From the NCBI GenBank assembly GCA_045542485.1, contig JAZQLC010000008.1, forward strand, positions 1 through 64,000: a stretch of 64,000 nucleotides of DNA, read 5' to 3'. The translations under genes and the position numbers were made by a program. The DNA comes from SIG575 sp045542485 (lineage in GTDB: Bacteria; Bacillota; Clostridia; Oscillospirales; Acutalibacteraceae). The notes below the pieces were generated by a model. That model was not told the DNA's origin. It did no database searches and saw nothing but the letters and a program-made list of their open reading frames with translations. Of the stretch, positions 17,936 through 26,094 are shown piece by piece (the stretch's first letter is position 1; every line of letters starts with the position of its first letter).

Positions 17936-17965
17936 AAAACCACTCCCTTCCGGGAGTGGTTTTTC
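17936..17965. terminator. Bidirectional terminator between the small-peptide genes and sigG
   Basis: A 12-bp stem (17936-17947 with 17952-17963) and TTCC loop have T-runs on the plus side and a weaker one on the minus side. It ends the peptide unit and probably also sigG. Confidence 0.85.
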
Positions 17966-17978
17966 CGTTTATCTTCAA

Positions 17979-18752
17979 TCAGATGTCTTCACCTTTGATT
18001 CTTTTCAGCGCTCCCTTTTCAAGGCGTGAAACCTGCGCCTGAGAAATCCCCACCTCTTTTGCAACCTCCGTCTGGGTTTTTCCCTGCATAAATCTCATAT
18101 GGAGAATTTTCTTTTCTCTGGGAGATAACTTCTTGATTTCTTCCCGCAGCTCTATTTCTCCCAGCCAGTTTCTGTCATCATTCTGGTCACCTATCTGGTC
18201 CATCACGTAAATCGTATCTCCTCCATCATTATAAATGGGCTCATAGAGGCTTACGGGCTCTACAATCGCCTCGAGAGACAACACCACATCTTCCCGCTTC
18301 ACACCTAATTCCTTTGCGATTTCTTCCACCGTGGGCTCCTGCCCTGTTTCGAGAAAAAGTTTTTCTTTCACCTGCATAGCGTGGTATGCCGTATCACGCA
18401 TTGAACGGGAAACTCTCACCGAATTGTTGTCACGCAGATACCGTCTGATTTCACCGATTATCATCGGAACGGAGTAAGTGGAAAATCTCACGCCTAAATC
18501 AATGTTGAAATTATCAATAGCTTTAATAAGGCCGATGCATCCCACCTGAAAAAGGTCGTCGGGGTTTTCTCCTCTGTTTGCAAATCTCTGAATCACCGAC
18601 AGAACAAGTCTTAAGTTTCCGTTGATAAGCTCTTCTCTCGCGTTTTTATCTCCTTGCTTTATTCTTGTCAGAAGCTCTAGCTTCTCCTTTTCTTTCAGCA
18701 CCTTTAGATTTGCCGTATTCACACCGCATATTTCTACTTTATTGAACTGCAA
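17979..18752 (-). CDS. sigG: RNA polymerase sporulation sigma factor SigG
   Basis: Late forespore-specific sigma factor. The 257 residues carry the SigG signature N-terminus NKVEICGVNTANLKVLKEKE, the core-binding region DLFQVGCIGLIKAIDNF, region 2.4 RFSTYSVPMIIGEIRRYLRD, and a C-terminal helix-turn-helix (TQTEVAKEVGISQAQVSRLE). The start is TTG at 18752 behind GGAGGG, and alignment with known SigG starts supports it. The ribosome site lies in the 3' arm of a hairpin (18761-18804), which should limit translation of read-through RNA from nagA. Confidence 0.96.
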   Translation of the reverse strand: MQFNKVEICGVNTANLKVLKEKEKLELLTRIKQGDKNAREELINGNLRLVLSVIQRFANRGENPDDLFQVGCIGLIKAIDNFNIDLGVRFSTYSVPMIIGEIRRYLRDNNSVRVSRSMRDTAYHAMQVKEKLFLETGQEPTVEEIAKELGVKREDVVLSLEAIVEPVSLYEPIYNDGGDTIYVMDQIGDQNDDRNWLGEIELREEIKKLSPREKKILHMRFMQGKTQTEVAKEVGISQAQVSRLEKGALKRIKGEDI

Positions 18753-18760
18753 AAAAATCC

Positions 18761-18804
18761 CTCCGTAATCTCTGATAAAAATAGTATGGTCAGATATTAC
18801 GGAG
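18761..18804 (-). promoter_or_regulatory. Hairpin sequestering the sigG ribosome site, with sigma-F/G-like -10 in the loop
   Basis: Arms 18761-18775 and 18790-18804 pair over 15 nt with one mismatch. On the minus strand the 3' arm ends in GGAG of the Shine-Dalgarno GGAGGG, and a T-run leads straight into the TTG start. The 14-nt loop contains CATACTA, matching the -10 form CATnnTA. I see no convincing -35. Confidence 0.65.
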
Positions 18805-18814
18805 TTTAAAATTT

Positions 18815-19930
18815 TTATATTACCTTTTTGCCTTTTATATATACGCCTTTTATTTCCATTTTTTCGTCAACAAGAATCAGGTCAGCATTTTTGCCTTTTT
18901 CAATTGAGCCTGTAATTTTGTCCTGACCGATTGCTTTTGCCGGATTTATTGTGCAGGATTTTACTGCGTGTCTGAAATCGATTCCGAATGAGAGAAGATT
19001 TCTGAACTCATCAAATATATTTGATGTACTTGCAGCGATTGTACCGTCTGCAAGAAGAGCCTTTCCGTCTCGTACAAAAACAGTCTGGCCACCCAGCATA
19101 TACTCGCCGTCTGCACAGTCAGCCGCTTTCATTGAGTCACTGATAACAATTGTTCTGTCTTCACCGAGAAGCCTGAATGCCATTCTGAGTGTTTCGGGAG
19201 CAACATGGAACCCGTCACAGATGATTTCAGCCCTGACTGAAGGTGAATCGAAAACCGCACCGGCAACACCGGGCACTCTCGCCGAAATACCTGTCATCGC
19301 ATTGAAAAGATGCGTTGCGTGTGTGATTCCGTTTTCAAAACCTTTTCTCGCCTGAAGTGCATCAGCTGAAGTGTGTGCCGCTGAAACAGTACAGATTTGC
19401 GAAGCTTCCTTTGAAAAAGCGTTATCTTCATCTTCTTCAGGAGCAATATCAACAAGAGAAACATTACAGATTGCGTTAAGCTTCCTGAACTCATCAATAT
19501 CGGGTTTTCTCACGTGCTCTGCTTTCTGTGCACCTTTCTTGGCAAGAGAAATATATGGTCCCTCCATATTGATGCCGTGAATGTAAGCACCTTTTTCATT
19601 TCCCTTTACAAGAGCAATCTTCCCGAAGATTTCCTCAAGCTCTGCGGAAGAGAGAGTCATTGTTGTGGGACAGAAGGATGTAACCCCGTGTCTCGGAAGA
19701 TTCTCGGACATTCTCTGAAGTGATTCCTCCTCTGCGTCACAGGTGTCTGCACCGTTAGTGCCGTGAATATGAATATCAATAAATCCGGGAAGAATTTTAA
19801 GACCTGTGCAGTCAATTTCCTCTCCCTGAGACTCATCGGTAAATCCTGCGATTTTTCCGTCCTCAACAATAAGATTTCTTTTTACAAATTCAAAGTTTTC
19901 ATTTAAAATTTCTGCATTTGTGAAAATCAT
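18815..19930 (-). CDS. nagA: N-acetylglucosamine-6-phosphate deacetylase
   Basis: Amidohydrolase converting GlcNAc-6-P to glucosamine-6-P in the cytosol. The metal site motif PGFIDIHIHG is near residue 55. EGPYIS, the AHTSAD and ATHLFNAMTG motifs, and ISDSMKAADC with the catalytic aspartate follow in the family order. The start at 19930 is chosen because GGTGAT lies four bases upstream, the same spacing as at the mannosidase gene. ATG 19936 or GTG 19939 are poorer. It diverges from manA. sigG follows 62 nt downstream behind a hairpin. Confidence 0.92.
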   Translation of the reverse strand: MIFTNAEILNENFEFVKRNLIVEDGKIAGFTDESQGEEIDCTGLKILPGFIDIHIHGTNGADTCDAEEESLQRMSENLPRHGVTSFCPTTMTLSSAELEEIFGKIALVKGNEKGAYIHGINMEGPYISLAKKGAQKAEHVRKPDIDEFRKLNAICNVSLVDIAPEEDEDNAFSKEASQICTVSAAHTSADALQARKGFENGITHATHLFNAMTGISARVPGVAGAVFDSPSVRAEIICDGFHVAPETLRMAFRLLGEDRTIVISDSMKAADCADGEYMLGGQTVFVRDGKALLADGTIAASTSNIFDEFRNLLSFGIDFRHAVKSCTINPAKAIGQDKITGSIEKGKNADLILVDEKMEIKGVYIKGKKVI

Positions 19931-20041
19931 TTTCATCACCCGGAACTATTGTATCATAAATCCTGAAAAAATTAAATATTTTCTATTGATTTTTCTTTTC
20001 AACTGTGAGAAAATTAAGAAAATATCAATTCGAGGTGCATT

Positions 20042-21130
20042 ATGAAAAATTTATATCCTCTTAAAACAAAACCTAACCGTTGCTGGAGATGTTATCTGGG
20101 CGGTAAACTCATTGATGTAATGCGAAATGAAAATTCACCCTCTGACGGTTATTTTCCTGAGGACTGGTTGGCAAGTACCGTTGTTGCAGTAAATCCCGAC
20201 AGAGAGGGAAAACCTGAGTTTGAGGGACTGAGCACAGCAATCCTTGCAGACGGATGCGAAAGATATCTGCGCGATTTAATCGAAGAAGACCCTGAAGCTT
20301 ACCTCGGAAAAAGTCACATAGAAAAATTCGGTACAAACCTTGGTGTTCTCGCAAAGTTCCTTGATTCTGCCGAAAAACTTCCCGTTCAGTGCCATCCCGA
20401 CAAAAAAGCTGCGAAGGATTTCTTCAAGTCTGATTACGGCAAAACGGAAGCCTGGTTTATCCTTGACGGCAGAACCATCGACGGCGAAGAGCCTTACATT
20501 CTTATGGGCTTCAAGGAGGGCGTTACAAAAGAAAAATGGCGCGAACTTTTCGAGAAGCAGGATATCAGGGGTATGGACGAATGTATGCACAAAATCCGTG
20601 TAAAACCCGGTGATGTTTTCATCATTGAGGGCGGATGCCCCCACGCAATCGGCTCAGGCTGTCTTCTTCTGGAAATTCAGGAACCGACTGACTACACAAT
20701 CAGTATGGAAAAATTCAACTCACAGGGCGAACCCAATCCCGAAGACCTTATCCATATGGGAATCGGCTATGATAAAATGTTTGAGTGTTTCCACTACGAC
20801 AACTTCACACCTGATGAGGTTCTTGAAAAATACAAGCTTCATCCCGAAATTGATGAAGAAAATGAAAATTACAGAATTGTAACTCACATTTCATACGAAA
20901 GAACGCCTATTTTCTCACTTAAAAGACTTGATGTTTTCACCTCATACACAAGAAAAGAGGCAGAAAGGCCCTCTTCACTCTCCGTAATCGACGGCGAAGG
21001 CAAAATCAGATGGGACTCAGGAGAAATGAGCGTTGTAAAGGGCGACTGCATTTTCATCCCGAAAGAAACAGTTTCATTCACCATTGAAGGTAATCTTTCT
21101 CTTATTGAATGTTTACCACCTCAGATATAA
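20042..21130 (+). CDS. manA: Mannose-6-phosphate isomerase, class I
   Basis: Zinc enzyme interconverting mannose-6-P and fructose-6-P. The 362 residues include the zinc-site QCHPDKKAA near residue 118, the GKTEAWFIL segment, and the cupin region with PGDVFIIEGGCPHAIGSG and LEIQEPTDYT. A GAGGTG ribosome site precedes the ATG. It starts a plus-strand operon with the Asp-box protein gene 13 nt downstream, and it stands head-to-head with nagA. This grouping suggests use of amino-sugars and mannose from host or plant glycans, fitting the alpha-mannosidase at 40 kb. Confidence 0.92.
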   Translation: MKNLYPLKTKPNRCWRCYLGGKLIDVMRNENSPSDGYFPEDWLASTVVAVNPDREGKPEFEGLSTAILADGCERYLRDLIEEDPEAYLGKSHIEKFGTNLGVLAKFLDSAEKLPVQCHPDKKAAKDFFKSDYGKTEAWFILDGRTIDGEEPYILMGFKEGVTKEKWRELFEKQDIRGMDECMHKIRVKPGDVFIIEGGCPHAIGSGCLLLEIQEPTDYTISMEKFNSQGEPNPEDLIHMGIGYDKMFECFHYDNFTPDEVLEKYKLHPEIDEENENYRIVTHISYERTPIFSLKRLDVFTSYTRKEAERPSSLSVIDGEGKIRWDSGEMSVVKGDCIFIPKETVSFTIEGNLSLIECLPPQI

Positions 21131-21143
21131 AGGAGATTTATTT

Positions 21144-22133
21144 ATGAAAGTTATAGCAAAAAAAGAAGTCATCAACAAAGCTGGTACTCCCACTGACAAC
21201 TGCCACTCATCCACAGTTCTCCCCCTCGATAACGGCGAAATCCTCGCTTCGTGGTTCGGCGGAACAAAAGAAGGTAAGGACGATGTAAGAATTTTCGTCT
21301 GCAAGAGAACAAACGGCGTGTGGGGTGAGCCCGTAAGAATCGCAGTTGACGAGGAAACACCTCACTGGAATCCCGTTCTTTTTGAATTGAACGACGGACG
21401 AATTGCACTTTACTTCAAATACGGCAAATCAATCAATATTGTCTGGAAAACCTATGTATGCTATTCATCAGACAACGGTAACACATGGACTACACCCGTA
21501 GAATTGGTTGAAGGTGATACAACAGGCGGCAGAGGCCCCGTTAAAAACAAACCCATCTACCTTGCCGACGGAACACTTCTCGCTCCCGCTTCACACGAGC
21601 CTACAAAGGAAACCTGGAAAGCTTTCTGCGACATTTCTGAGGACAACGGAAAAACATGGGAAATGTCACCTTATATCCCCACCGGTGAGGGCGACGATTT
21701 CATTCCTCTTATCCAGCCGACACTCTGGCAGGACGACAGCGGCGATGTTCATATGCTCCTTCGCTCTGCAAAGGAGAAAATTTTCAAAAGCGACTCCACA
21801 GACGGTGGCAGAACATGGTGCAAGGCTTATGACACAGGACTTCTCAACCCTAACAGCGGTATTGACCTTGTAAGAGACGGAGATGAGCTTTATCTGGTAT
21901 ACAACCCCACAAATAAAAACTGGGGCGACAGAACACCTCTTCTTCTTGCTGTTTCAAAGGATAACGGCAACAACTGGGAAACTGTTCTCACCCTTGAAGA
22001 AGCAGAAGTAGGCAGAGAAGAGGATGTTGAATATTCATATCCTGCAATCACTTCTCACGGCGGAAAGCTTCACATTACATACACTTACAACAGAGTAAGC
22101 ATCGTTTATTGGGAAGTTACCATCGCTGATTAA
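21144..22133 (+). CDS. Cytosolic BNR/Asp-box sialidase-like protein
   Basis: A 329-residue beta-propeller protein with four Asp-boxes (SSDNGNTW, SEDNGKTW, STDGGRTW, SKDNGNNW). The N-terminal segment LPLDNGEILASWFGGTKEG resembles the exo-alpha-sialidase-like family that often sits in gut bacterial glycan loci. There is no signal peptide, so it acts in the cytosol on imported sugar. AAAGGAGA precedes the ATG at 21144. Its last 17 bases overlap the end of the converging gene. A true sialidase would have an arginine triad, which I cannot confirm. A glycosidase acting on mannosylated or aminated oligosaccharides is equally possible. Confidence 0.75.
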   Translation: MKVIAKKEVINKAGTPTDNCHSSTVLPLDNGEILASWFGGTKEGKDDVRIFVCKRTNGVWGEPVRIAVDEETPHWNPVLFELNDGRIALYFKYGKSINIVWKTYVCYSSDNGNTWTTPVELVEGDTTGGRGPVKNKPIYLADGTLLAPASHEPTKETWKAFCDISEDNGKTWEMSPYIPTGEGDDFIPLIQPTLWQDDSGDVHMLLRSAKEKIFKSDSTDGGRTWCKAYDTGLLNPNSGIDLVRDGDELYLVYNPTNKNWGDRTPLLLAVSKDNGNNWETVLTLEEAEVGREEDVEYSYPAITSHGGKLHITYTYNRVSIVYWEVTIAD

Positions 22134-22530
22134 CTCTTGCAACTCCGCCAAGAGCACCGCCAAGCATCATAACAAGAGCCATAATAACTGTTCTGATTCC
22201 AAGATTTCCGAAAAGAATCAGAAGAACGACACTTGTTATAACTATCAACGGCAGTGACATCAGAACACCTGTCACAAGACCCTTTTCACGGCTTTTGCCC
22301 ACCAACAGAAACGCTCCCGTAAAGGTTGCGATAAATGACGCTGACATTGTAAGTATGGTCTGCATAATCTCTGTAAGTCCTGCTTTTGTCATAATGAGCG
22401 CCAGGATGAGAAGAACAGCAAAAAATAAAACAAGCGAAAGCAGACTTCCTTTCAGAACTTTTCTGAGAAAAATATTACCGGGATTTTTGTTTTCGGAAGA
22501 CGATACTCTTCTCTTTCGTTTTTTTGGCAT
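22117..22530 (-). CDS. TIGR04086-type small membrane protein
   Basis: A 137-residue protein with a basic N-terminus (MPKKRKRR) and four hydrophobic helices from about residue 30. It resembles the TIGR04086/YrzE membrane family, which is commonly found beside yajC in Clostridia, as here. No function is known. The ATG at 22530 has a GGAGGTG Shine-Dalgarno that forms part of a perfect palindrome, followed by seven T. The 3' end overlaps the converging sialidase-like gene by 17 bp. Confidence 0.75.
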   Translation of the reverse strand: MPKKRKRRVSSSENKNPGNIFLRKVLKGSLLSLVLFFAVLLILALIMTKAGLTEIMQTILTMSASFIATFTGAFLLVGKSREKGLVTGVLMSLPLIVITSVVLLILFGNLGIRTVIMALVMMLGGALGGVARVNQRW

Positions 22531-22565
22531 AAAAAAACACCTCCATATCAATATTGATATGGAGG
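22531..22565 (-). promoter_or_regulatory. Terminator/ribosome-site palindrome between yajC and the TIGR04086-type gene
   Basis: 22540-22565 is a 26-bp perfect palindrome. On the minus strand its 3' arm ends in the Shine-Dalgarno GGAGG, followed by TG, seven T and the ATG. It can serve as the yajC terminator and, when folded, hides the downstream ribosome site. There is also a T-run on the other strand. Confidence 0.75.
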
Positions 22566-22594
22566 ATTTTTCTTTGATATGCAGGAATTCCTGA

Positions 22595-23032
22595 TTAGTC
22601 TTCCTTCTTCTTGTTTTTTCTGTCTTTAGCTTCTTCGATTCTTGCCTGTTTAGCTTCTTCCTGAGCTTTCTTAGCAGCTTCTCTTTCAGCCTTGAGTTTT
22701 TCTGTTGCTGTGTTGTTTGTCTGAACAGCCCAACGCATAATTCTCATCTTAACTCTGTCTGCGCCTGTTTCGATGATAATAGAATCTTCTTTGATTGTTA
22801 CGATTCTGCCCATAATACCACCGATTGTTGTGATTTCGTCACCAATCTGGAGGTTTTCACGGAGCTGCTGTTCTTCCTTCTGTCTCTTCTTCTGAGGTCT
22901 GATTGATGTGAAATACATAAGAACAAAAAGACCACCCATAAGAAGGAGCATGGGAAGCATTGACTGTTTGCCGCCCTCGCCTGAAGATGAGCCGCCAAAA
23001 TTAAAAAGGCTGCTGAGTACATTATAAACCAT
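22595..23032 (-). CDS. yajC: Preprotein translocase subunit YajC
   Basis: A 145-residue single-span membrane protein associated with SecDF. After a short glycine-serine-rich N-terminus comes the transmembrane helix (MLPMLLLMGGLFVLMYFTSI), then the signature RPQKKRQKEEQ and IGDEITTIGGIMGRI. The C-terminus is longer than average and made of Lys/Glu/Ala repeats, probably helical. AAAGGAAAA precedes the ATG at 23032. secD/secF are not in the window. Confidence 0.92.
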   Translation of the reverse strand: MVYNVLSSLFNFGGSSSGEGGKQSMLPMLLLMGGLFVLMYFTSIRPQKKRQKEEQQLRENLQIGDEITTIGGIMGRIVTIKEDSIIIETGADRVKMRIMRWAVQTNNTATEKLKAEREAAKKAQEEAKQARIEEAKDRKNKKKED

Positions 23033-23124
23033 TTCTATTTTCCTTTCTTTTCCAAAGTGTACTATGATAGTATAAACGAAAACCAAAATATAATCAAGTC
23101 TTTTTTGAAAATTAACAAAATATG

Positions 23125-23160
23125 CAAAAAAATACGGCAATTCTGAAGAACTGCCGTATT
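23125..23160 (-). terminator. Intrinsic terminator of the lipoprotein gene
   Basis: Arms 23131-23144 and 23147-23160 form a stem of about 13 bp with a very small loop. On the minus strand TTTTTTT follows. Confidence 0.8.
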
Positions 23161-23182
23161 TACTGCTTTTACGGTTATTTAC

Positions 23183-24097
23183 TTACCAAACGATTGTGTA
23201 AGTGAACTTTGTTGCAAAGGGAAGGCTTGTAGCCATCTTATCAAAGTTGATTGTCCAGTGAGCATCGTAAACTGCTGTAAGAACGTGACCTGTTGCTGCA
23301 TCAACAGTGATAACTGCTGAGCCTGAGGGATAGTTCATTGTTACATCACCTGTGATACCCTTAGCGATACCGGGGATGTTTTCATTGATTGTAGCAGGGA
23401 GAACAACGCTGAACACTTTGGGGTTGTGACCCTGACCGTGCTTAACATTAGCTGTTTTAGCGTCATCTTTTGTTACGATTTTAATTGTGTAAACGCCGTC
23501 TTTTTCTGTGCATGTAGCAGACTTAACGTCAGCAGCTGTAAGCTTACTTGCCCATGATTCGTTTTCAACGGGATAGTTTTTCTTGATGTCTGCACCTGAG
23601 TATGTAGCTGCGCCTGTGCTGTTTGACTGGAGCATACCGTCAAGCCATTCGTCGCCACCGAGCATCTTGTAGATACCGCTCAGACCTTCGCCGATCTTTG
23701 TGGGAGATGCAAGATAGTTAACGATTGAGTGCTGCTTAACTGATTTTGCGCCTGTCTTAACGCCGTTTACGGCCTTGTTGAAATATTCAACAACTTCTGC
23801 TGTTGTTTCGGGTTTCTTTGATGTGTTCTGTTTCTTTGTTGTTTTTTCTTCGTCAGTAACTTTTTCTGTTTCTTCTTCACCCTCGTCATCAGTAGCTTCT
23901 TCTGTTGCTTCTTCAGTTTCGTTTTCTGCTGTGGGTGTGTCTGCTTCTTCTGTTACTTCTTCGCCTTCACCGTTTACGGGTGCTTCTGTTGTAACTTCGG
24001 GGTTTGTTGTTGATTCTTCTCCGTCACCGTTACCGCCACATGCTGCAAAGCATACAAGCATAATAACAGCCATAAGAAGTGCGAGTATTTTTTTCAT
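23183..24097 (-). CDS. Putative lipoprotein with Thr/Glu-rich linker
   Basis: 304 residues. The signal ends in a lipobox (CFAACG), so it is predicted to be lipid-anchored outside the cell. Residues ~25-105 form a low-complexity Glu/Thr linker. The C-terminal ~200 residues form a folded domain with a repeated beta-strand pattern (VITVDAATGHVLTAVYDAHW) that I do not recognise. ATG 24097 with GGAGGAATT is the better start; the frame opens five codons earlier without a site. It is monocistronic with a terminator downstream. The function is unknown. Confidence 0.7.
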   Translation of the reverse strand: MKKILALLMAVIMLVCFAACGGNGDGEESTTNPEVTTEAPVNGEGEEVTEEADTPTAENETEEATEEATDDEGEEETEKVTDEEKTTKKQNTSKKPETTAEVVEYFNKAVNGVKTGAKSVKQHSIVNYLASPTKIGEGLSGIYKMLGGDEWLDGMLQSNSTGAATYSGADIKKNYPVENESWASKLTAADVKSATCTEKDGVYTIKIVTKDDAKTANVKHGQGHNPKVFSVVLPATINENIPGIAKGITGDVTMNYPSGSAVITVDAATGHVLTAVYDAHWTINFDKMATSLPFATKFTYTIVW

Positions 24098-24245
24098 AGT
24101 AAATTCCTCCACTGAAATTTTTGCAGTCTAATGCTCATACATTATAACTCTATTTTAAAAAAATATCAAGTCTATTTTTATACTTTGATAAAAATTTAAT
24201 AATTTACCTTTATGCCTTGACAACAAGCATAATATCAAGCGTAAA

Positions 24246-24272
24246 AAATTATCCTCCTGAATTACAGGAGGA
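24246..24272 (-). terminator. Probable terminator of ddh
   Basis: An 8-bp stem TCCTCCTG/CAGGAGGA (24252-24259 with 24265-24272) is followed on the minus strand by TAATTTTTT. The rest of the 24098-24290 gap holds only the lipoprotein leader and AT-rich sequence. Confidence 0.65.
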
Positions 24273-24290
24273 CTTTTTATTTGATGAGCA

Positions 24291-25268
24291 TTAAAGAAGA
24301 TGTGCAATAATTTCTTCGTGCGATGCCGGTGACAAATCAGCGGGAGCAATATCAAACACGGTTTTACAGCCGGTTTCACCTTTCTTATTAAGCTTATAAA
24401 CTGCTCTTGCATACGCTACAAGTACACTTGCTGTAAACTCAGGGTTGGAATCAAGATTCAGCTTGTATTCGATAACGTGTTTGTTTTCGCCGTCGAGACC
24501 TGTAACACCGGTACGGATAACTGAACCGCCGTGAGGAATTCCTTTGTGGTCACGGTCAAGTTCTTCCTGAGAAATGAAGTTCACTGTTGTATCGTAATCA
24601 GAAAAATATTTGGGCATTGTCTTGATTTCGTTTTCAATGCGTGTTAAATCCGCACCCTCTTCTGCAACAACATAGCAGAGTCTTGTGTGTTTTTCTCTTG
24701 TTGTAAGCTCAGGATTTTCACCGTTTCTTACTCTTTCCATAGCCTCTTCAACAGGACAGGTATACTGTCTCGCATCAATGACGCCTTCAATTCTTCTGAT
24801 TGCATCTGAATGTCCCTGACTTACACCCTTGCCCCAGAAGGTATAATCCTTACCCTCGGGAAGGATACAATTTGCATAGAGTCTGTTAAGTGAAAACATA
24901 CCCGGGTCCCAACCCACAGAAATCGCTGCTGTTTTTCCGTTTTCCTTTGCAGCCTTGTCCACTCTTGCAAAATGAACAGGAATGTCTGCGTGGGTATCAA
25001 AGGAATCTATAACATTGAAGTTCTTTGCAAGTGCAGGTGTCATCTCAGGAAGGTCTGTTGCACTGCCTCCACAGATAATAAGCACGTCAATTTCTTCCTT
25101 ATATTTCTCGATTTCGTCAGCAGCGTATGCCTTTATACCTGTAACAGTCTTAAGAGAATCAGGATTTCTTCTTGTGAAAACACCGAAAAGCTCCATATCA
25201 TCATTCTGACGGACTGCCTTTTCTACTCCTTTGCCCAGATTACCGTAACCGTAAATTGCTATTTTCAT
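24291..25268 (-). CDS. ddh: meso-Diaminopimelate D-dehydrogenase
   Basis: NADPH-dependent one-step conversion of tetrahydrodipicolinate to meso-DAP, supplying lysine and peptidoglycan. The 325 residues begin with the nucleotide-binding MKIAIYGYGNLGKGVE. Family-specific blocks follow: CGGSATDLP, VIDSFDTHADIP, SVGWDPGMFSLNRLYA, FWGKGVSQGHSDAIRRI and the C-terminal NPEFTASVLVAYARA. A GAGGCG site precedes the ATG. No lysine riboswitch is present here, unlike the transporter at 56 kb. Confidence 0.95.
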   Translation of the reverse strand: MKIAIYGYGNLGKGVEKAVRQNDDMELFGVFTRRNPDSLKTVTGIKAYAADEIEKYKEEIDVLIICGGSATDLPEMTPALAKNFNVIDSFDTHADIPVHFARVDKAAKENGKTAAISVGWDPGMFSLNRLYANCILPEGKDYTFWGKGVSQGHSDAIRRIEGVIDARQYTCPVEEAMERVRNGENPELTTREKHTRLCYVVAEEGADLTRIENEIKTMPKYFSDYDTTVNFISQEELDRDHKGIPHGGSVIRTGVTGLDGENKHVIEYKLNLDSNPEFTASVLVAYARAVYKLNKKGETGCKTVFDIAPADLSPASHEEIIAHLL

Positions 25269-25335
25269 ATTTTTCGCCTCTTCGATTTTTTAATATTCTA
25301 TATTATACTCCGATAAACCTAAATTGCAAGATTTT

Positions 25336-25923
25336 TTACACATTTTTCATTCCGCCGAGAAATAATTTCATAGTTTTCTGTGAATATTCCTTCAGCGGAT
25401 ACTCTCCGTGATTAAGACACCAATCATACAGTAACGCTCTTTCACTCATAGCGTAAAGTCTGACAATTTCAGAAACCGTGTACTCCTTTGAGATTTCTCC
25501 TCGCACCTGACCTTCAGTAACAATCTTCTTGAGAAGCTTGTAATAATATCTGTTATGGTCAAGAAGATGACTCTGACCTCTCGTTGTGAGCTGTGTTGAA
25601 TAAAGACGGGTAAGCAGGTCAATGTCTATACTGCTCTCAACCATTTCAAAAAGTTCTGCATTAAGATAGAAAAGAAAATCCAGTCTGTTTGTTTCTTCGC
25701 CAAGACCTTTTGCGAGTTCTTCGTATTTTTCGTCAAAGAGATATGCAAGAGAGCCGAGAAGAGCATCCTTGCCGTCAAAGTAATGGTAAAAAGAGCCTTT
25801 TGATGTGCCCGACTCCCATATGATTTCTTCAACGGTAGTATTATCATATCCCTGCTCATAAAAAAGCTTCCAGGCTGCAGTGACGATTTTACTTTTCGTG
25901 TTTCTGTTCATCTTTCTGCCCAT
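25336..25923 (-). CDS. TetR-family transcriptional regulator
   Basis: 195 residues. The N-terminal TetR DNA-binding domain shows the helix-turn-helix TTVEEIIWESGTSKGSFYHYF at ~30-50, and the C-terminal ligand domain is poorly conserved, as expected. It is transcribed away from recA, with 171 nt between the two starts, so it may control itself. No efflux or enzyme gene is attached to it on its own strand apart from the more distant ddh. The target is unknown. The ATG at 25923 has a weak GGTAAG site. A second ATG four codons later is possible. Confidence 0.88.
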   Translation of the reverse strand: MGRKMNRNTKSKIVTAAWKLFYEQGYDNTTVEEIIWESGTSKGSFYHYFDGKDALLGSLAYLFDEKYEELAKGLGEETNRLDFLFYLNAELFEMVESSIDIDLLTRLYSTQLTTRGQSHLLDHNRYYYKLLKKIVTEGQVRGEISKEYTVSEIVRLYAMSERALLYDWCLNHGEYPLKEYSQKTMKLFLGGMKNV

Positions 25924-26023
25924 AACTTACCAATCCTTTCAGATGTACTTATTCTACCATAAATGAATACAAATTTCAATTGTCCCATTATTTGGACTTT
26001 GTTCAATATTTTAAAAATAACTA

Positions 26024-26052
26024 TTGATTTTTTTCAATGGTTAATGTATAAT
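26024..26052 (+). promoter_or_regulatory. Sigma-A promoter for recA
   Basis: TTGATT (26024-26029) and TATAAT (26047-26052) have 17-nt spacing. Confidence 0.75.
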
Positions 26053-26061
26053 AATCTCAAT

Positions 26062-26075
26062 CGAACATTTGTACA
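26062..26075 (+). promoter_or_regulatory. Probable LexA (SOS) box
   Basis: CGAACATTTGTACA lies just after the recA -10. It matches the Gram-positive LexA consensus CGAACRNRYGTTYC at 11 of 14 positions, in the position expected for repression. Confidence 0.6.
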
Positions 26076-26094
26076 CCAAACGGAGGAATAAAAA

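Noticed and set aside
23125..23160. Operator palindrome upstream of yajC
   Set aside because: It is directly downstream of the converging-in-order lipoprotein gene on the same strand and has a T-run, so a terminator explains it.
24098..25335. Lysine riboswitch controlling ddh
   Set aside because: The ddh leader is under 70 nt with no L-box motif. The only L-box is at 56350.
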